Below, piece by piece: positions 10,701-18,630 of a DNA stretch of 64,000 bases. Numbering within the stretch: position 1 is the first letter of the stretch; every line of letters begins with the position of its first letter. The position numbers and the translations under genes were made by a program. Source of the DNA: CAXBNB01 sp965267535 (lineage in GTDB: Bacteria; Bacteroidota; Bacteroidia; Cytophagales; Cyclobacteriaceae); NCBI GenBank assembly GCA_965267535.1, contig OZ254082.1, positions 186,001 through 250,000 on the forward strand. The letters are read 5' to 3'. The notes beneath the pieces were generated by a model that was given only the letters and a program-made list of their open reading frames with translations, made no database searches and was not told the origin of the DNA.

Positions 10701-12347
10701 GCTACTACAGAAGTAGTAGTAACAGTAGTGGATAATGTTGCCCCGGTAGCACGGGCTAAAAACATTACGGTTTACCTGGATGCAAACGGCACTGCGGCGA
10801 TCACACCCGCTGACATCAACAATAATTCTTTTGATAATTGTACCGCATCGGCTAACCTGATCATGACTATAGACAGAAGCCAGTTTAGCTGTGAAGATAT
10901 AGCTGTAAACAATCAGATGGTCAGTAGCAAATCAGGCAAGGTAGCTGTTAAGCCATCGCCTGTTCAGGGAGTAGAAGTGACCCTCAGTGTAGAAGATGCG
11001 CATGGCAATACCTCTTCTGCTACGGCCATAGTAAGTGTGGTGGATAATACAGCACCTACAGTTTCTGCTAAAAACATTACCGTAGAACTAGACGCATCAG
11101 GAAATGCTACTATCACTCCACAGGATATCAACAACAATACTACGGATAATTGCAGCCCGTTTGAAGACCTTAACTTTAGCCTGAGCAAAACCAATTTTAG
11201 CTGTAGTGATATAGCAGGAAACACCGGAGGAGGAATAAAACCGAATGCCAAGGCAATAATTGAGGAGCCAGTAAATAATAATCAGGTAACACTTACTGTA
11301 AGAGATAAAAGTGGCAATACTGCTACAGCTACAGCCATAGTTACAGTGGTAGACCGTATCAACCCTGCGGTAGTTACTCAAAACATTACGGTGCGATTAG
11401 ACGCAAACAACTCGGCCACCATCGAGCCTTCTGATGTAGACAATGGCTCATCGGATAACTGTACAGGCCTTTCGTTTAGTCTGGACAAAACAGCTTTTGA
11501 CGAAACCAACATAGGTCAGAATACAGTAGTGCTTACTGTTACAGACAATAGCGGCAACTCTGCAACGGGTACGGCGGTAGTGACTGTAGAAGAAAACAAA
11601 GACGAGCAGACAATTACATTTGGAGAGCTGGCCGATAAAGTATATGGAGATGCCGACTTCACATTGTCAGCTACTGCATCGAGTAATTTGGCCGTGGTAT
11701 TTAGCATAGTAGAAGGACCTGCCACGATACAGGGCAATACGCTGAGTATTACCGGAGCAGGAAGTGTTACTGTTAGAGCTTCGCAAGAAGGTAACGATGA
11801 TTTTTATGCTGCTACGCCGGTAGACCAAACCTTTACTGTGGTCAAGGCAGACCAAACCATCACTTTTGCAGCCATAGATACCAAGCTGACTACCGAAGAA
11901 GATTTTGACATTAGTGCTACGGCGAGCAGTGGTCTTGACCTGACCTATACGATCTCGGGTCCGGCTACCTTGTCAGGCACCACGGTAAGCCTGGATGGCA
12001 CACCCGGTACGGTTACCATTACGGCTACACAGGCAGGAGACGACAACCACAATGTAGCTACTCAGAGCATTACATTCGAAGTGGCCGTACCGGCCGCTAT
12101 AGGAGACGAACTGGAAGAGGTAGTGATATATCCAAACCCGGCAAGCAAACAATTAAAAATAGATGTTCCTAAACAAGAAAATGTAGAGGCAGGCCTATAC
12201 AACTTAGACGGTATATTGATGATATCTAAGCGTATGGCAGCCAACAACCGGCAGATGGATATTAGTCACCTCAAAGCGGGTGTCTATATCCTGAAGCTTC
12301 AATCTGAAAAACGCTCCACAACAACAAGGATTCTTATCGAGAGGTAA
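7737..12347 (+). CDS. Large T9SS-sorted adhesin-like protein (LamG, Fn3, beta-helix, HYR-like, MBG-like)
   Basis: 1536 residues. Order: signal peptide (1-18, VYGQ); a concanavalin/LamG-like domain (about 25-255); one Fn3 domain (about 270-355); a right-handed beta-helix region opening IYVDQNASGANNGSSWADAY (about 360-740); about six HYR/Ig-like repeats of about 90 residues with recurrent NNxxDNC and SVVDNxAP motifs; two MBG-like domains (QTITF start); and a C-terminal T9SS type A sorting domain (VVIYPNPASKQL ... GVYILKLQ). Export is through the Sec and T9SS routes to the surface or medium. It sits 127 bases downstream of the LytTR regulator, as does the second adhesin at 32356. Confidence 0.88.
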   Translation: MKKSLLILTMFISGLVYGQIPTSGLRGEYTFPGGSLNGTTQLTQVGSAVTVETDRLSEQNAINLNGDVLRTSGMPDTDITVSFWVKTTTNDGAKRVIIDQSSRTTAAETSSKIGWYVFLKNGTVNLAANYLYNHWSNTAAGTTGYSGYNDILTTVNVADGNWHHVTFTARGYRYDYFNGPYQRWEYFVNYDYKIYVDGYLSKSQTVSTPIGSRVGLRWDLTPSGYITFGNSRGINSPERYTESLDDIRLYERLLTSTEIVALSREGVCAPPLEISAESTGSTSGTVTWYNDPISDAWDLAYTPTGQPVANATIVPDLNTNTHTITGLSANTTYDVYIRSKCDGTPTDWSSPISFTTLEGIIYVDQNASGANNGSSWADAYTNLQDALPQGTATKHIWVAAGTYKPHASDRRGTFNIPTNVKLYGGFAGNETDLSERDIQANTTTLSGDLQGNDNAVITDIEATRQDNSYHVVTIRGNAQNVVLDGFTITGGNANGSNNNSCSVAAASQYFDTRGGAIYVNPYAYGHVLSAKVRNCILEKNTGASVGVYSYFTPCGVENLSHDVDFESCIIRDNYSKDHSAMMFAGSNGYDVRGGGSVVNSVFYNNTSTNSAACMYLGTSNSNGGNVNALTLEIVNTTMTDNTGANGNVINMVRASNTKIKNSIIYGNGSATPFAITSSGSVVTNSIVEGGQQNGTNADPLFNDAANHDYSLTCASPAVGTADDAVQLPANDLAGNKRKNGDLDMGAYEYYHVPTPIDVLTQDITVSLDATGNYTLSPEEVDNNTAGDCGSEFTLSLDKTTFDCTQVGAHTVTLTATASNGGAQYSATATVTVEDALAPTPVAAQSLVVTLDANGNGTLDAATVNNGSADNCTVEANLVLSIDKTAFTCDDLGSQTVNLSVEDAYGNSATIATQVSVVDNILPVAAAKNITVELGSTGSVTIDPATLNNGSTDNCAAGLSYSLTANTFSCEDLGANTMTFTATDANGNEATTEVVVTVVDNVAPVARAKNITVYLDANGTAAITPADINNNSFDNCTASANLIMTIDRSQFSCEDIAVNNQMVSSKSGKVAVKPSPVQGVEVTLSVEDAHGNTSSATAIVSVVDNTAPTVSAKNITVELDASGNATITPQDINNNTTDNCSPFEDLNFSLSKTNFSCSDIAGNTGGGIKPNAKAIIEEPVNNNQVTLTVRDKSGNTATATAIVTVVDRINPAVVTQNITVRLDANNSATIEPSDVDNGSSDNCTGLSFSLDKTAFDETNIGQNTVVLTVTDNSGNSATGTAVVTVEENKDEQTITFGELADKVYGDADFTLSATASSNLAVVFSIVEGPATIQGNTLSITGAGSVTVRASQEGNDDFYAATPVDQTFTVVKADQTITFAAIDTKLTTEEDFDISATASSGLDLTYTISGPATLSGTTVSLDGTPGTVTITATQAGDDNHNVATQSITFEVAVPAAIGDELEEVVIYPNPASKQLKIDVPKQENVEAGLYNLDGILMISKRMAANNRQMDISHLKAGVYILKLQSEKRSTTTRILIER

Positions 12348-12374
12348 GAAAGGCGTAATATTTTGCTTGATTAC

Positions 12375-12407
12375 AAAGAGGCTGCCTTGGTTGGGCAGTC
12401 TCTTTTA
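12375..12407 (+). terminator. Rho-independent terminator after T9SS gene
   Basis: AAAGAGGCTGCC (12375-12386) pairs with GGCAGTCTCTTT (12394-12405) with a single G-U wobble and is followed by a T-rich run. It lies 28 bases after the stop codon. Confidence 0.75.
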
Positions 12408-12500
12408 TTTGGATCTATATGAGTTTGTGTGGAAAGTAGAATTGTCAGAAGTGAATTACTGCCAACACGCATGTAAAAATGAATGTCTCTTGCGGAGTGC

Positions 12501-12562
12501 GCTGGTGCGAGCCTTTGGCTCGTATCTGGAGGCATGGATACGAGCCAAAGGCTCGCACCAGC
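12501..12562. repeat. REPIN/BIME-like perfect inverted repeat
   Basis: Two 26-base arms (12501-12526 and 12537-12562) are perfect reverse complements around a 10-base spacer. Each arm itself contains a small palindrome (CGAGCC TTT GGCTCG), so four nested hairpins are possible. The layout matches REP doublets mobilised by RAYT transposases. No second copy was seen in this window. The rest of 12408-12742 shows no gene. Confidence 0.6.
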
Positions 12563-12742
12563 AAAATGCTTTTTATTAAATGTGTTTGCCCCTAAGGTTT
12601 TACCAACAAAAATAGAAACAAAAGAAAATCAAAGCGTTAGAAATAAGATTGGCCAAACTAAAACAATCAGCATAAACTAAGTTATATAAAAGGTGTCCTC
12701 CCGGCATGAGGAAAAGAGTAAGAGAACAATTTCCCAGGTCAA

Positions 12743-15700
12743 TTACTCCGATGCAATGCTACGAAGTACATCTATGCCTTGCTCGATGCTGCGTACATTA
12801 CCTATAATGAGCAGTAGTTTCTTACGCATTTCTTTCAGTTGGCAGTTTTTGCTGTGCTGCTGTACATATTGCAGTATCCTGCCAAATTTGTCGGAGTTGA
12901 AATAGTCCTGATTGTCTGAAGGCAGGAAGTTGCATTTCATCTTTCCACCCTTAAGAGTCAGTTTTTCAAATCCCAACTCAATAGCCAGCCAGCGCAAGCG
13001 AACAGTCTTAAACAAGTCTTCCACCGCCGGAGGAAGTTTGCCAAACCTGTCCTCTACTGACTGGATAAAATCGGCTAGTTCAGACTCTTCTTTTATATTA
13101 TCTATCTGAGTATACAGATTCAGCCTTTCGGTGATGTTTTTTACATAATCTTCGGGAATCAGAATTTCCAGATCCGTTTCTACCACACAGTCCTGCACCA
13201 GCGCTTTTGTTTTTTCGGCCAGTTCATGAGCAAACAGGTCCTTGTATTCTGTTTCTTTCAGATCCTGAATAGCTTCGTCCAGTATTTTGTGGTACATATC
13301 AAAACCGATATCGGAAATAAAACCGCTCTGCTCCCCACCCAGCAGGTTGCCCGCACCCCGAATGTCCAGATCGCGCATAGCTACTTTGAAGCCATCCCCC
13401 AGATCAGAAAATTCTTCCAGAGCACTCAGGCGCTTGCGGGCATCAGCCGAAAGCTGTGAAGTAGGTGGTGTAAACAGGTAGCAGAAGGCTTTTTTGTTGC
13501 TGCGCCCTACCCTGCCTCGCATCTGGTGCAGGTCAGAAAGCCCAAAATTCTGTGCACTATTGATGATAATCGTGTTGGCATTGGGTATATCCAGTCCCGA
13601 TTCGATAATGTTGGTAGACACCAGTATGTCGTACTCGCCCTCGATGAATTTAAGCATGGTTTTTTCCAGCTTGGGGCCTTCCATTTGCCCATGTGCTACA
13701 CCTATACGCGCATCGGGCACCAGTCGGTAGATCAGGTTGGCAATGCTCTCTATATCGCTCACGCGGTTGTGTACAAAAAAGACCTGGCCCCCTCTGCGCA
13801 GTTCGAAACTGATCGAGTCGCGGGTAATTTCCTCGTTGAACACATGCAGCTCGGTAGTTACCGGCTGGCGGTTGGGTGGCGGAGTGGCAATAATGCTAAG
13901 GTCGCGTGCGCCCATGAGCGAAAAGTGTAGCGTACGTGGAATGGGCGTAGCAGTAAGTGTAAGAGTATCTACATTTACCTTGATCTCCTTTAGTTTGTCT
14001 TTCACTTTCACCCCAAACTTTTGCTCCTCGTCTATGATGAGCAGCCCCAGATCGTTGAAGGCCACATCTTTATTGGCTATGCGGTGTGTGCCTATGAGTA
14101 TATCTATCTTTTTCTCTTTTACTTTCGTCAAAATGTCTTTTATCTCTTTCGTAGTACGAAAACGATTGATAAAATCCAGGGTAACAGGAAAGCCCTTGAG
14201 GCGTTCTTTGAAGGTGTGGTAATGTTGCATGGCCAGTATGGTGGTAGGTACCAGCACGGCTACCTGTTTGCCATTTACCACGGCTTTGAAGGCAGCCCGT
14301 ATAGCCACTTCGGTTTTACCAAAGCCCACATCGCCACATACCAGCCTGTCCATCGGGTGAGGCTTTTCCATGTCCTGCTTTACGCTTTCCGAAGCTGCCG
14401 CCTGATCGGGCGTGTCTTCGTAGATAAAAGACGTTTCCAGTTCGGCCTGCAGGTAGCTGTCGCTTTCAAATGCAAAACCGGGCGATGCTTTACGTTTGGC
14501 ATACAGGGCAATTAAATCTTTGGCAATGTCCTGTACATTTTTCTTTACTTTTTTCTTCTTATTCTCCCATTCGGGCGACCCCAGTTTGTTTACAGTAGGG
14601 GCCTCAGACTCTTTGCCGCTGTACTTGGATATTTTGTGTAGCGAATGAATACTGATGTAGAGCAGATCATTGTCGCGATACACCAGCCGTATAGCTTCCT
14701 GTTTGTTGCCATTTACCTCTATTGTATCCATGCCGGCAAATCGACCGATTCCGTGATCGACATGTACTACAAAATCGCCCGGCGAAAGCGTGCGCAATTC
14801 TTTGAGCGTAAGCGCCTTGGATTTGGAGTGCTTCTTGCGGATTTTGTAGCGGTGAAAACGCTCGAAGAGCTGGTGATCTGTAAAACAGGCAATGCGCGAC
14901 TGGTGGTCGACAAAACCTTCGCGCAGGCCAATGATCAGGCTGTTGATCTTGATAAAAGGATTGATTTCCTCGAAAATCGACTCCAGTTGGTTGATGGGTT
15001 TTTCCGATTCAGAGGCGACTATAGTCGTATAGTCTTTTTGCTGAAACTCTTCCAGCGATTGGGTAATCAGGTCGAAGTTTTTGTTGAATGAGGGTTGGGC
15101 AGAAGCTTCAAACTGAAAAACCTGATCTGCAGGCAGAGCATAGCGGTTGCCAAATTCGATCTTTACATACTTCTGAATCGATTGGGTGAAAGACTCTCGG
15201 GTCTCAAACAGGTAGTCGGGTTTGAAAATACCTGTATTTCCGCTGGACTCCACTATCGTATCAAAACTCTCCTGCGCCCTTGTATAGTATTTTTCTATGA
15301 TGTCGAGGGTGAGCGCATAGTCTTTAATCCACAGTTTGGAGTTGTTAGGGATAAAGTCGAAAAAAGATTCGCGCTTTTCTTCCAAAAGCTTGGTTTGCAC
15401 ATTGGGTATGATGTTGACTTCCTTAAGGCTTTCGTTTGAAAGCTGGGTTTCGGGATCGAACGTGCGAATGCTCTCTATTTCATCACCAAAGAGCTCTATT
15501 CGTGCGGGAAGCTCACCGGCATAGGAGTAAATGTCTACGATACCTCCCCTGATAGCAAACTGGCCGGGTTCGTATACAAAGTCATCTTGCACAAAGCCGT
15601 ATTCCAAAAACAGCTCTGCAAGAAAATTGCTGTCCACGGACTCACCTACCCGAGCCGTCCATGTGTTTTCTACCAACGATTTTTTGTTGATTACTTTTTC

Positions 15701-16093
15701 GGTAAGTGCCTCCGGATAGGTCACAATCAACTCCCCGGATGACGACTTATGGTTGATGCGGTTGAGGATTTCAGCCCGCATGAGTATGTTGGCGTTTTCC
15801 GTTTCTTCAAACTCGTAGGGTCGCTTATACGACGAGGGGAAAAACAAGACCTCTTTGTCGCCAAACAGGTTTTGAAGGTCGTTGTGAAAATAGGCTGCTT
15901 CTTCTTTTTCGTGCAGCACAAAAATGTGGTTTTGGTGGTTGATACCATACACGGCCGAGGCGATTACAGCATCGAGGCTTCCTACCAGCCCTTTTAGCTG
16001 TATGTTGGTAGCTTCGTTGGGTTTGGCAGCCTCTGCCAGTCCAGCCACATTACTTTCGGCCTTAAATATTTTAAGTAGGTCTCTCCCTTTCAA
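12743..16093 (-). CDS. mfd: Transcription-repair coupling factor Mfd
   Basis: 1116 residues. It releases stalled RNA polymerase and recruits UvrA to the damaged template strand. The N-terminal UvrB-like module (VVTYPEALTEKV region) is followed by the CarD-like polymerase-interacting domain (LSPGDFVVHVDHGIGRF), then the superfamily 2 motor with Walker A GDVGFGKTE, the Walker B-type IDEEQ box, TATPIPRTL, SGLDIPNANT and QMRGRVGRS, and the C-terminal TRCF domain. Length is normal for the family. The start is a TTG at 16093; the only nearby ATG is out of frame and closed by a stop, and no in-frame ATG occurs early. The promoter lies against a MITE-like element. Confidence 0.95.
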   Translation of the reverse strand: MKGRDLLKIFKAESNVAGLAEAAKPNEATNIQLKGLVGSLDAVIASAVYGINHQNHIFVLHEKEEAAYFHNDLQNLFGDKEVLFFPSSYKRPYEFEETENANILMRAEILNRINHKSSSGELIVTYPEALTEKVINKKSLVENTWTARVGESVDSNFLAELFLEYGFVQDDFVYEPGQFAIRGGIVDIYSYAGELPARIELFGDEIESIRTFDPETQLSNESLKEVNIIPNVQTKLLEEKRESFFDFIPNNSKLWIKDYALTLDIIEKYYTRAQESFDTIVESSGNTGIFKPDYLFETRESFTQSIQKYVKIEFGNRYALPADQVFQFEASAQPSFNKNFDLITQSLEEFQQKDYTTIVASESEKPINQLESIFEEINPFIKINSLIIGLREGFVDHQSRIACFTDHQLFERFHRYKIRKKHSKSKALTLKELRTLSPGDFVVHVDHGIGRFAGMDTIEVNGNKQEAIRLVYRDNDLLYISIHSLHKISKYSGKESEAPTVNKLGSPEWENKKKKVKKNVQDIAKDLIALYAKRKASPGFAFESDSYLQAELETSFIYEDTPDQAAASESVKQDMEKPHPMDRLVCGDVGFGKTEVAIRAAFKAVVNGKQVAVLVPTTILAMQHYHTFKERLKGFPVTLDFINRFRTTKEIKDILTKVKEKKIDILIGTHRIANKDVAFNDLGLLIIDEEQKFGVKVKDKLKEIKVNVDTLTLTATPIPRTLHFSLMGARDLSIIATPPPNRQPVTTELHVFNEEITRDSISFELRRGGQVFFVHNRVSDIESIANLIYRLVPDARIGVAHGQMEGPKLEKTMLKFIEGEYDILVSTNIIESGLDIPNANTIIINSAQNFGLSDLHQMRGRVGRSNKKAFCYLFTPPTSQLSADARKRLSALEEFSDLGDGFKVAMRDLDIRGAGNLLGGEQSGFISDIGFDMYHKILDEAIQDLKETEYKDLFAHELAEKTKALVQDCVVETDLEILIPEDYVKNITERLNLYTQIDNIKEESELADFIQSVEDRFGKLPPAVEDLFKTVRLRWLAIELGFEKLTLKGGKMKCNFLPSDNQDYFNSDKFGRILQYVQQHSKNCQLKEMRKKLLLIIGNVRSIEQGIDVLRSIASE

Positions 16094-16118
16094 AACATAA
16101 AACGGTTAATTAAAGGCT

Positions 16119-16146
16119 GCAAAGGTAAAAATTAATTTTAGCCAAA
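16119..16146 (-). promoter_or_regulatory. Predicted mfd promoter
   Basis: Read on the minus strand, TACCTTTGC (16127-16119) is a perfect TAnnTTTGC -7 element, 26 bases before the mfd start. TTTG (16146-16143) could be the -33 box, but the 15-base spacing is shorter than usual. The target-site copy of the MITE-like element begins at 16145, so the insertion touches this promoter. Confidence 0.5.
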
Positions 16147-16152
16147 GAGAGA

Positions 16153-16424
16153 TCAGGGATTCCGCTTTTAGAATTAATCCTTTTTCATATTTGTGAACAG
16201 TGTAAAACCTGACAGGTTTAATGCCTCTAAAAGCCTAACTTACGCCAGTTGAAGAAGTAGAAACCGACTCGCTCACCTCAGATAAAGCAGGGTTAAACTC
16301 TCCAAAAGTTGAATGGATAGGATTTTACGGCAGGGAATGATCCGTATTTTGTACTTCAACCTATCGGAATGACAAACTTTTGGAGAGGTTTCCACATAAC
16401 TTTCTTTCAAAGCGGAATCCCTGT
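16153..16424. mobile_element. MITE-like non-autonomous element with terminal inverted repeats
   Basis: CAGGGATTCCGCTTT (16154-16168) and its perfect complement (16409-16423) form 15-base terminal inverted repeats about 270 bp apart. The 8-base direct repeat AAGAGAGA stands immediately outside both ends (16145-16152 and 16425-16432), as a target-site duplication would. Inside are further inverted repeats (16298-16310 with 16375-16387, 13 bases, perfect) and a palindrome AAACCTGACAGGTTT (16205-16219). No coding potential is visible. The transposase family cannot be named from this. Confidence 0.6.
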
Positions 16425-16433
16425 AAGAGAGAT

Positions 16434-16493
16434 AGCTCGAAATAGGTTTGGCCGGAGATATCAAATTAGTATGCTAAATGCAGTATTCTTCCA
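16434..16493. repeat. 60-bp direct repeat, left copy (duplicated 3' end of TPR gene)
   Basis: It matches 20847-20906 at 57 of 60 positions by eye. On the minus strand it encodes EEYC-I-stop, the last codons of the TPR lipoprotein gene at 20887, with a synonymous GAA/GAG change, plus about 40 bases of downstream sequence. Similarity ends abruptly at 16494. The following 16494-16826 is AT-rich and shows no convincing gene; a small hairpin (16769-16786) is the only structure noted. Confidence 0.75.
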
Positions 16494-16826
16494 ACTGAAT
16501 GATGGCGGGAAACCCCCTAAACAAAAACCATTTTCTTTCTTTGTTTTATATATCTATTTACCTGTTTTATTAGTACTTACAGTAGATTATAAATATGCAT
16601 AAAAATATCTATTTAGCATTTGTTGTTATAATTAACCAATCAGTGAGTGAACTTTAAGTGTTATTAAAAAGTCTTTATATATCGCATAATTGCTGTATAT
16701 TCACACAATGACAATAAACTAAAGATCAATTGACCAGCTAATCCTAGACAGGTACCTTTGGAAGGTAGAAGCGACAGATGTTGCTTATGTTTTTGTTAGC
16801 AGAAATCAACAAGAACTAATAGCATT

Positions 16827-17504
16827 ATGGAATTAAAAGACTACATGCCAATCCTGTCAAAGTTGGTATACCCTGCTTTACTCCTAATCCTAGCACTAAT
16901 ATTCAACAAACAGTTTGGAGAGATTTATTCAGAACTGATAACAAAAGGGAGAGGTGGAAAAATTGGCGGCTTTTTCGAAATATCTGAACGTGCTAACAAT
17001 ACCAAGATAAGTTTATTGAGTGCAAAGAATTTAGGTATTGATGTAATTTCAGACTTTCAACCTGAGGATAACCAAGAAGCCTCTCAAATGGTAACTAAAT
17101 CTTCTGAGGAACTTCTGTATAGACTTAGAGAGCAACTGGAAAACAATCCAAATAGTAAGCCCTATAAGACAATGGTTCTAGAATACGTCTATCAATTAGG
17201 AGTAGAAACAATTGTATTTATCAATAATGGAAAATACGAAGGACTTATTGAAAGCAACTTGCTTTTGAACCAAATCAACGAAAATGATTATTTGTCCTAT
17301 CAGAATATGATGAGTTCTATTTTAGGAATTAATAAATCTATCATCAATGAAAATAAATCATCTCTTGAAGTTCTAAAGCTCATGGAAAGAGAAGGTATTA
17401 ACAAAGTCGGAATTGTGACAGACAGCCAAAGATTGAATTTTATTGCTGAAAGAGAAACCATTCTCTCAAAACTTGTAACCTCAATGATAACTGTAGAAGA
17501 ATGA
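16827..17504 (+). CDS. Unknown membrane-anchored protein with CBS-like C-terminus (cassette 1)
   Basis: 225 residues. One hydrophobic helix lies at about 9-26 (LVYPALLLILALIF); the remainder is soluble and charged. The final 70 residues (SSLEVLKLMEREGINKVGIV, then a LSKLVTSM ending) resemble half of a CBS pair, the ligand-sensing module that usually binds adenine nucleotides, but the match is weak. I do not recognise the family. It is the first gene of the cassette-like array, preceded by an AT-rich leader and followed 6 bases after the stop by the first attC-like site. Composition is AT-rich, unlike mfd to its left. Confidence 0.7.
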   Translation: MELKDYMPILSKLVYPALLLILALIFNKQFGEIYSELITKGRGGKIGGFFEISERANNTKISLLSAKNLGIDVISDFQPEDNQEASQMVTKSSEELLYRLREQLENNPNSKPYKTMVLEYVYQLGVETIVFINNGKYEGLIESNLLLNQINENDYLSYQNMMSSILGINKSIINENKSSLEVLKLMEREGINKVGIVTDSQRLNFIAERETILSKLVTSMITVEE

Positions 17505-17510
17505 TATTCT

Positions 17511-17629
17511 GCTAACAGGCATTAAGCTCCATCGGCTAACTTAGTTGTTTGTAAAGACCATCTGGAACAGATACTTTTGAGATATTTGAATGGCTAAGCC
17601 GACAGAGCTGAGCTTAGTTAGACGTTATA
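17511..17629 (+). repeat. attC-like recombination site 1
   Basis: It starts GCTAACAGGC and ends TTAGTTAGACGTTAT. The outer boxes TAAC and GTTA pair, then TAAGCTC pairs with GAGCTTA, and ATCGGCTAA with its near complement around 17592-17603, with bulges between, like a folded attC bottom strand. Length is 119 bases. It shares an extended similarity with site 4 but not with sites 2 and 3. Confidence 0.55.
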
Positions 17630-17661
17630 TTCGATATCCACTTCAAAATAGATCATCAAAA

Positions 17662-18477
17662 ATGAAAAAGACACTCCTGTTATTTCTTTTAATAACATCA
17701 ATTATAACTGGGTATTCACAAACCCTACAAACCGTAACGGATTATGGAAACACCACTACGAACAAACTAGGAATTAAGATTTCCTCACCGGTTTATTACT
17801 TTGACCATAAAATCACTAACAATCTTCCAGGAATAGAAAAGGTATTTAGAATAAGTACATATGGAGGAACTAATTTTTCTCGGCGATTTAATATGGAAGT
17901 TCTGGGGAATGGTGCCAACGTCAATGATTTCTATCAAATTTACGGAGGAGAACTACATTCTAGTTCAACTTTTGGAAATCCCGTCTTTGCAACATATGGG
18001 AACTGGTCTGGATTTGCTTGGGAATGGAGAGGATCGTCTTCGGATAACCTAACTCTGTACGGAATTGAAAGTTCGACAACTGGCTCTCCTGTGTCCATTC
18101 AGAACACCATAATAAATTTTAATGCAGTTACTGGTAATGTTGGAATTGGAACGACTACCCCTAAATCAAAACTTGCTGTAAATGGTCAAATACGTGCTAC
18201 CGAGGTAAAAGTCTTGGCTGATGTTAATAGCGTACCAGATTATGTTTTTGAATCGGATTACGATCTCCGAACCCTTAAAGAAACTAAGGAATACATTGCT
18301 CAGAACAAGCACCTTCCTGAAATCCCATCTGCAACGGAAATTGGTGAGAACGGAATTGATCTTGGAGATATGAATATGAGACTTTTGAAGAAGATTGAAG
18401 AACTAACTCTTTATCAGATTGAACTCATGGAGGAAATGGAAGCCATGAAAAAAGAACTACAAGAACTGAAAAATTAA
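17662..18477 (+). CDS. Secreted VGIG/tail-fibre-type coiled-coil protein (cassette 2)
   Basis: 271 residues from the ATG at 17662, which gives a clean signal peptide (1-20, ITGYSQ); an upstream in-frame ATG at 17590 would lie inside the attC-like site. The C-terminal half carries the widespread Bacteroidota signature: GNVGIGTTTPKSKLAVNG, IRATEVKV, DYVFESDYDLRTL, NKHLPEIPSA, GDMNMRLLKKIEELTLY, then a coiled coil. These proteins are often labelled tail-fibre or S74-like, but no phage genes are nearby. Role unknown; probably trimeric surface or secreted proteins. The C-terminal codons are nearly identical in DNA to cassette 3. Confidence 0.8.
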   Translation: MKKTLLLFLLITSIITGYSQTLQTVTDYGNTTTNKLGIKISSPVYYFDHKITNNLPGIEKVFRISTYGGTNFSRRFNMEVLGNGANVNDFYQIYGGELHSSSTFGNPVFATYGNWSGFAWEWRGSSSDNLTLYGIESSTTGSPVSIQNTIINFNAVTGNVGIGTTTPKSKLAVNGQIRATEVKVLADVNSVPDYVFESDYDLRTLKETKEYIAQNKHLPEIPSATEIGENGIDLGDMNMRLLKKIEELTLYQIELMEEMEAMKKELQELKN

Positions 18478-18482
18478 AAGAA

Positions 18483-18596
18483 TACAACAATCACTAAAAT
18501 GAATATGCGAACTGAGCACTTTGATAGGACAATGCGTATTGGAAACCTATGTGCTTCTATCAAGTTGGGGGAATACTCATTTTAGTTAGACGTTAC
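18483..18596 (+). repeat. attC-like recombination site 2
   Basis: It runs from ATACAACAATC to TTTTAGTTAGACGTTAC. ACTAAAATGAATAT near the left end is the near-perfect complement of the right end (ATACTCATTTTAGT). Inner arms AACT, GCAC and ATAG also pair, with bulges. It is almost identical to site 3 over its left two thirds, so these are members of one attC family. Confidence 0.55.
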
Positions 18597-18630
18597 ATTC
18601 AAACACTTCATTTATTCATAAAGAAAAGCA

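Noticed and set aside
10000..11600. Recurrent DNA in the HYR-like part of the T9SS gene as CRISPR or tandem satellite
   Set aside because: The periodicity of about 90 codons follows protein domains, with diverged DNA and no constant spacer-repeat pattern.
12366..12700. Small frames between the T9SS gene and mfd
   Set aside because: They overlap the terminator and the 26-bp inverted repeat and show no protein-like features.
12912..15997. Plus-strand frames inside mfd
   Set aside because: They are antisense shadows of a well conserved gene; mfd motifs run continuously on the minus strand.
16369..16602. 77-residue open frame spanning the right end of the MITE and the 60-bp repeat
   Set aside because: It crosses two unrelated elements, lacks any recognisable domain and is explained by chance.
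16494..16826. attI site or integrase gene in the AT-rich leader of the array
   Set aside because: No recombinase frame is open on either strand, and the weak pairing around AGCTAA...GTTAGC (16736-16802) is too poor to call an attachment site.
17590..17661. Longer N-terminus for cassette 2 (start at 17590)
   Set aside because: The extension would be encoded inside the attC-like site and would bury the signal peptide.
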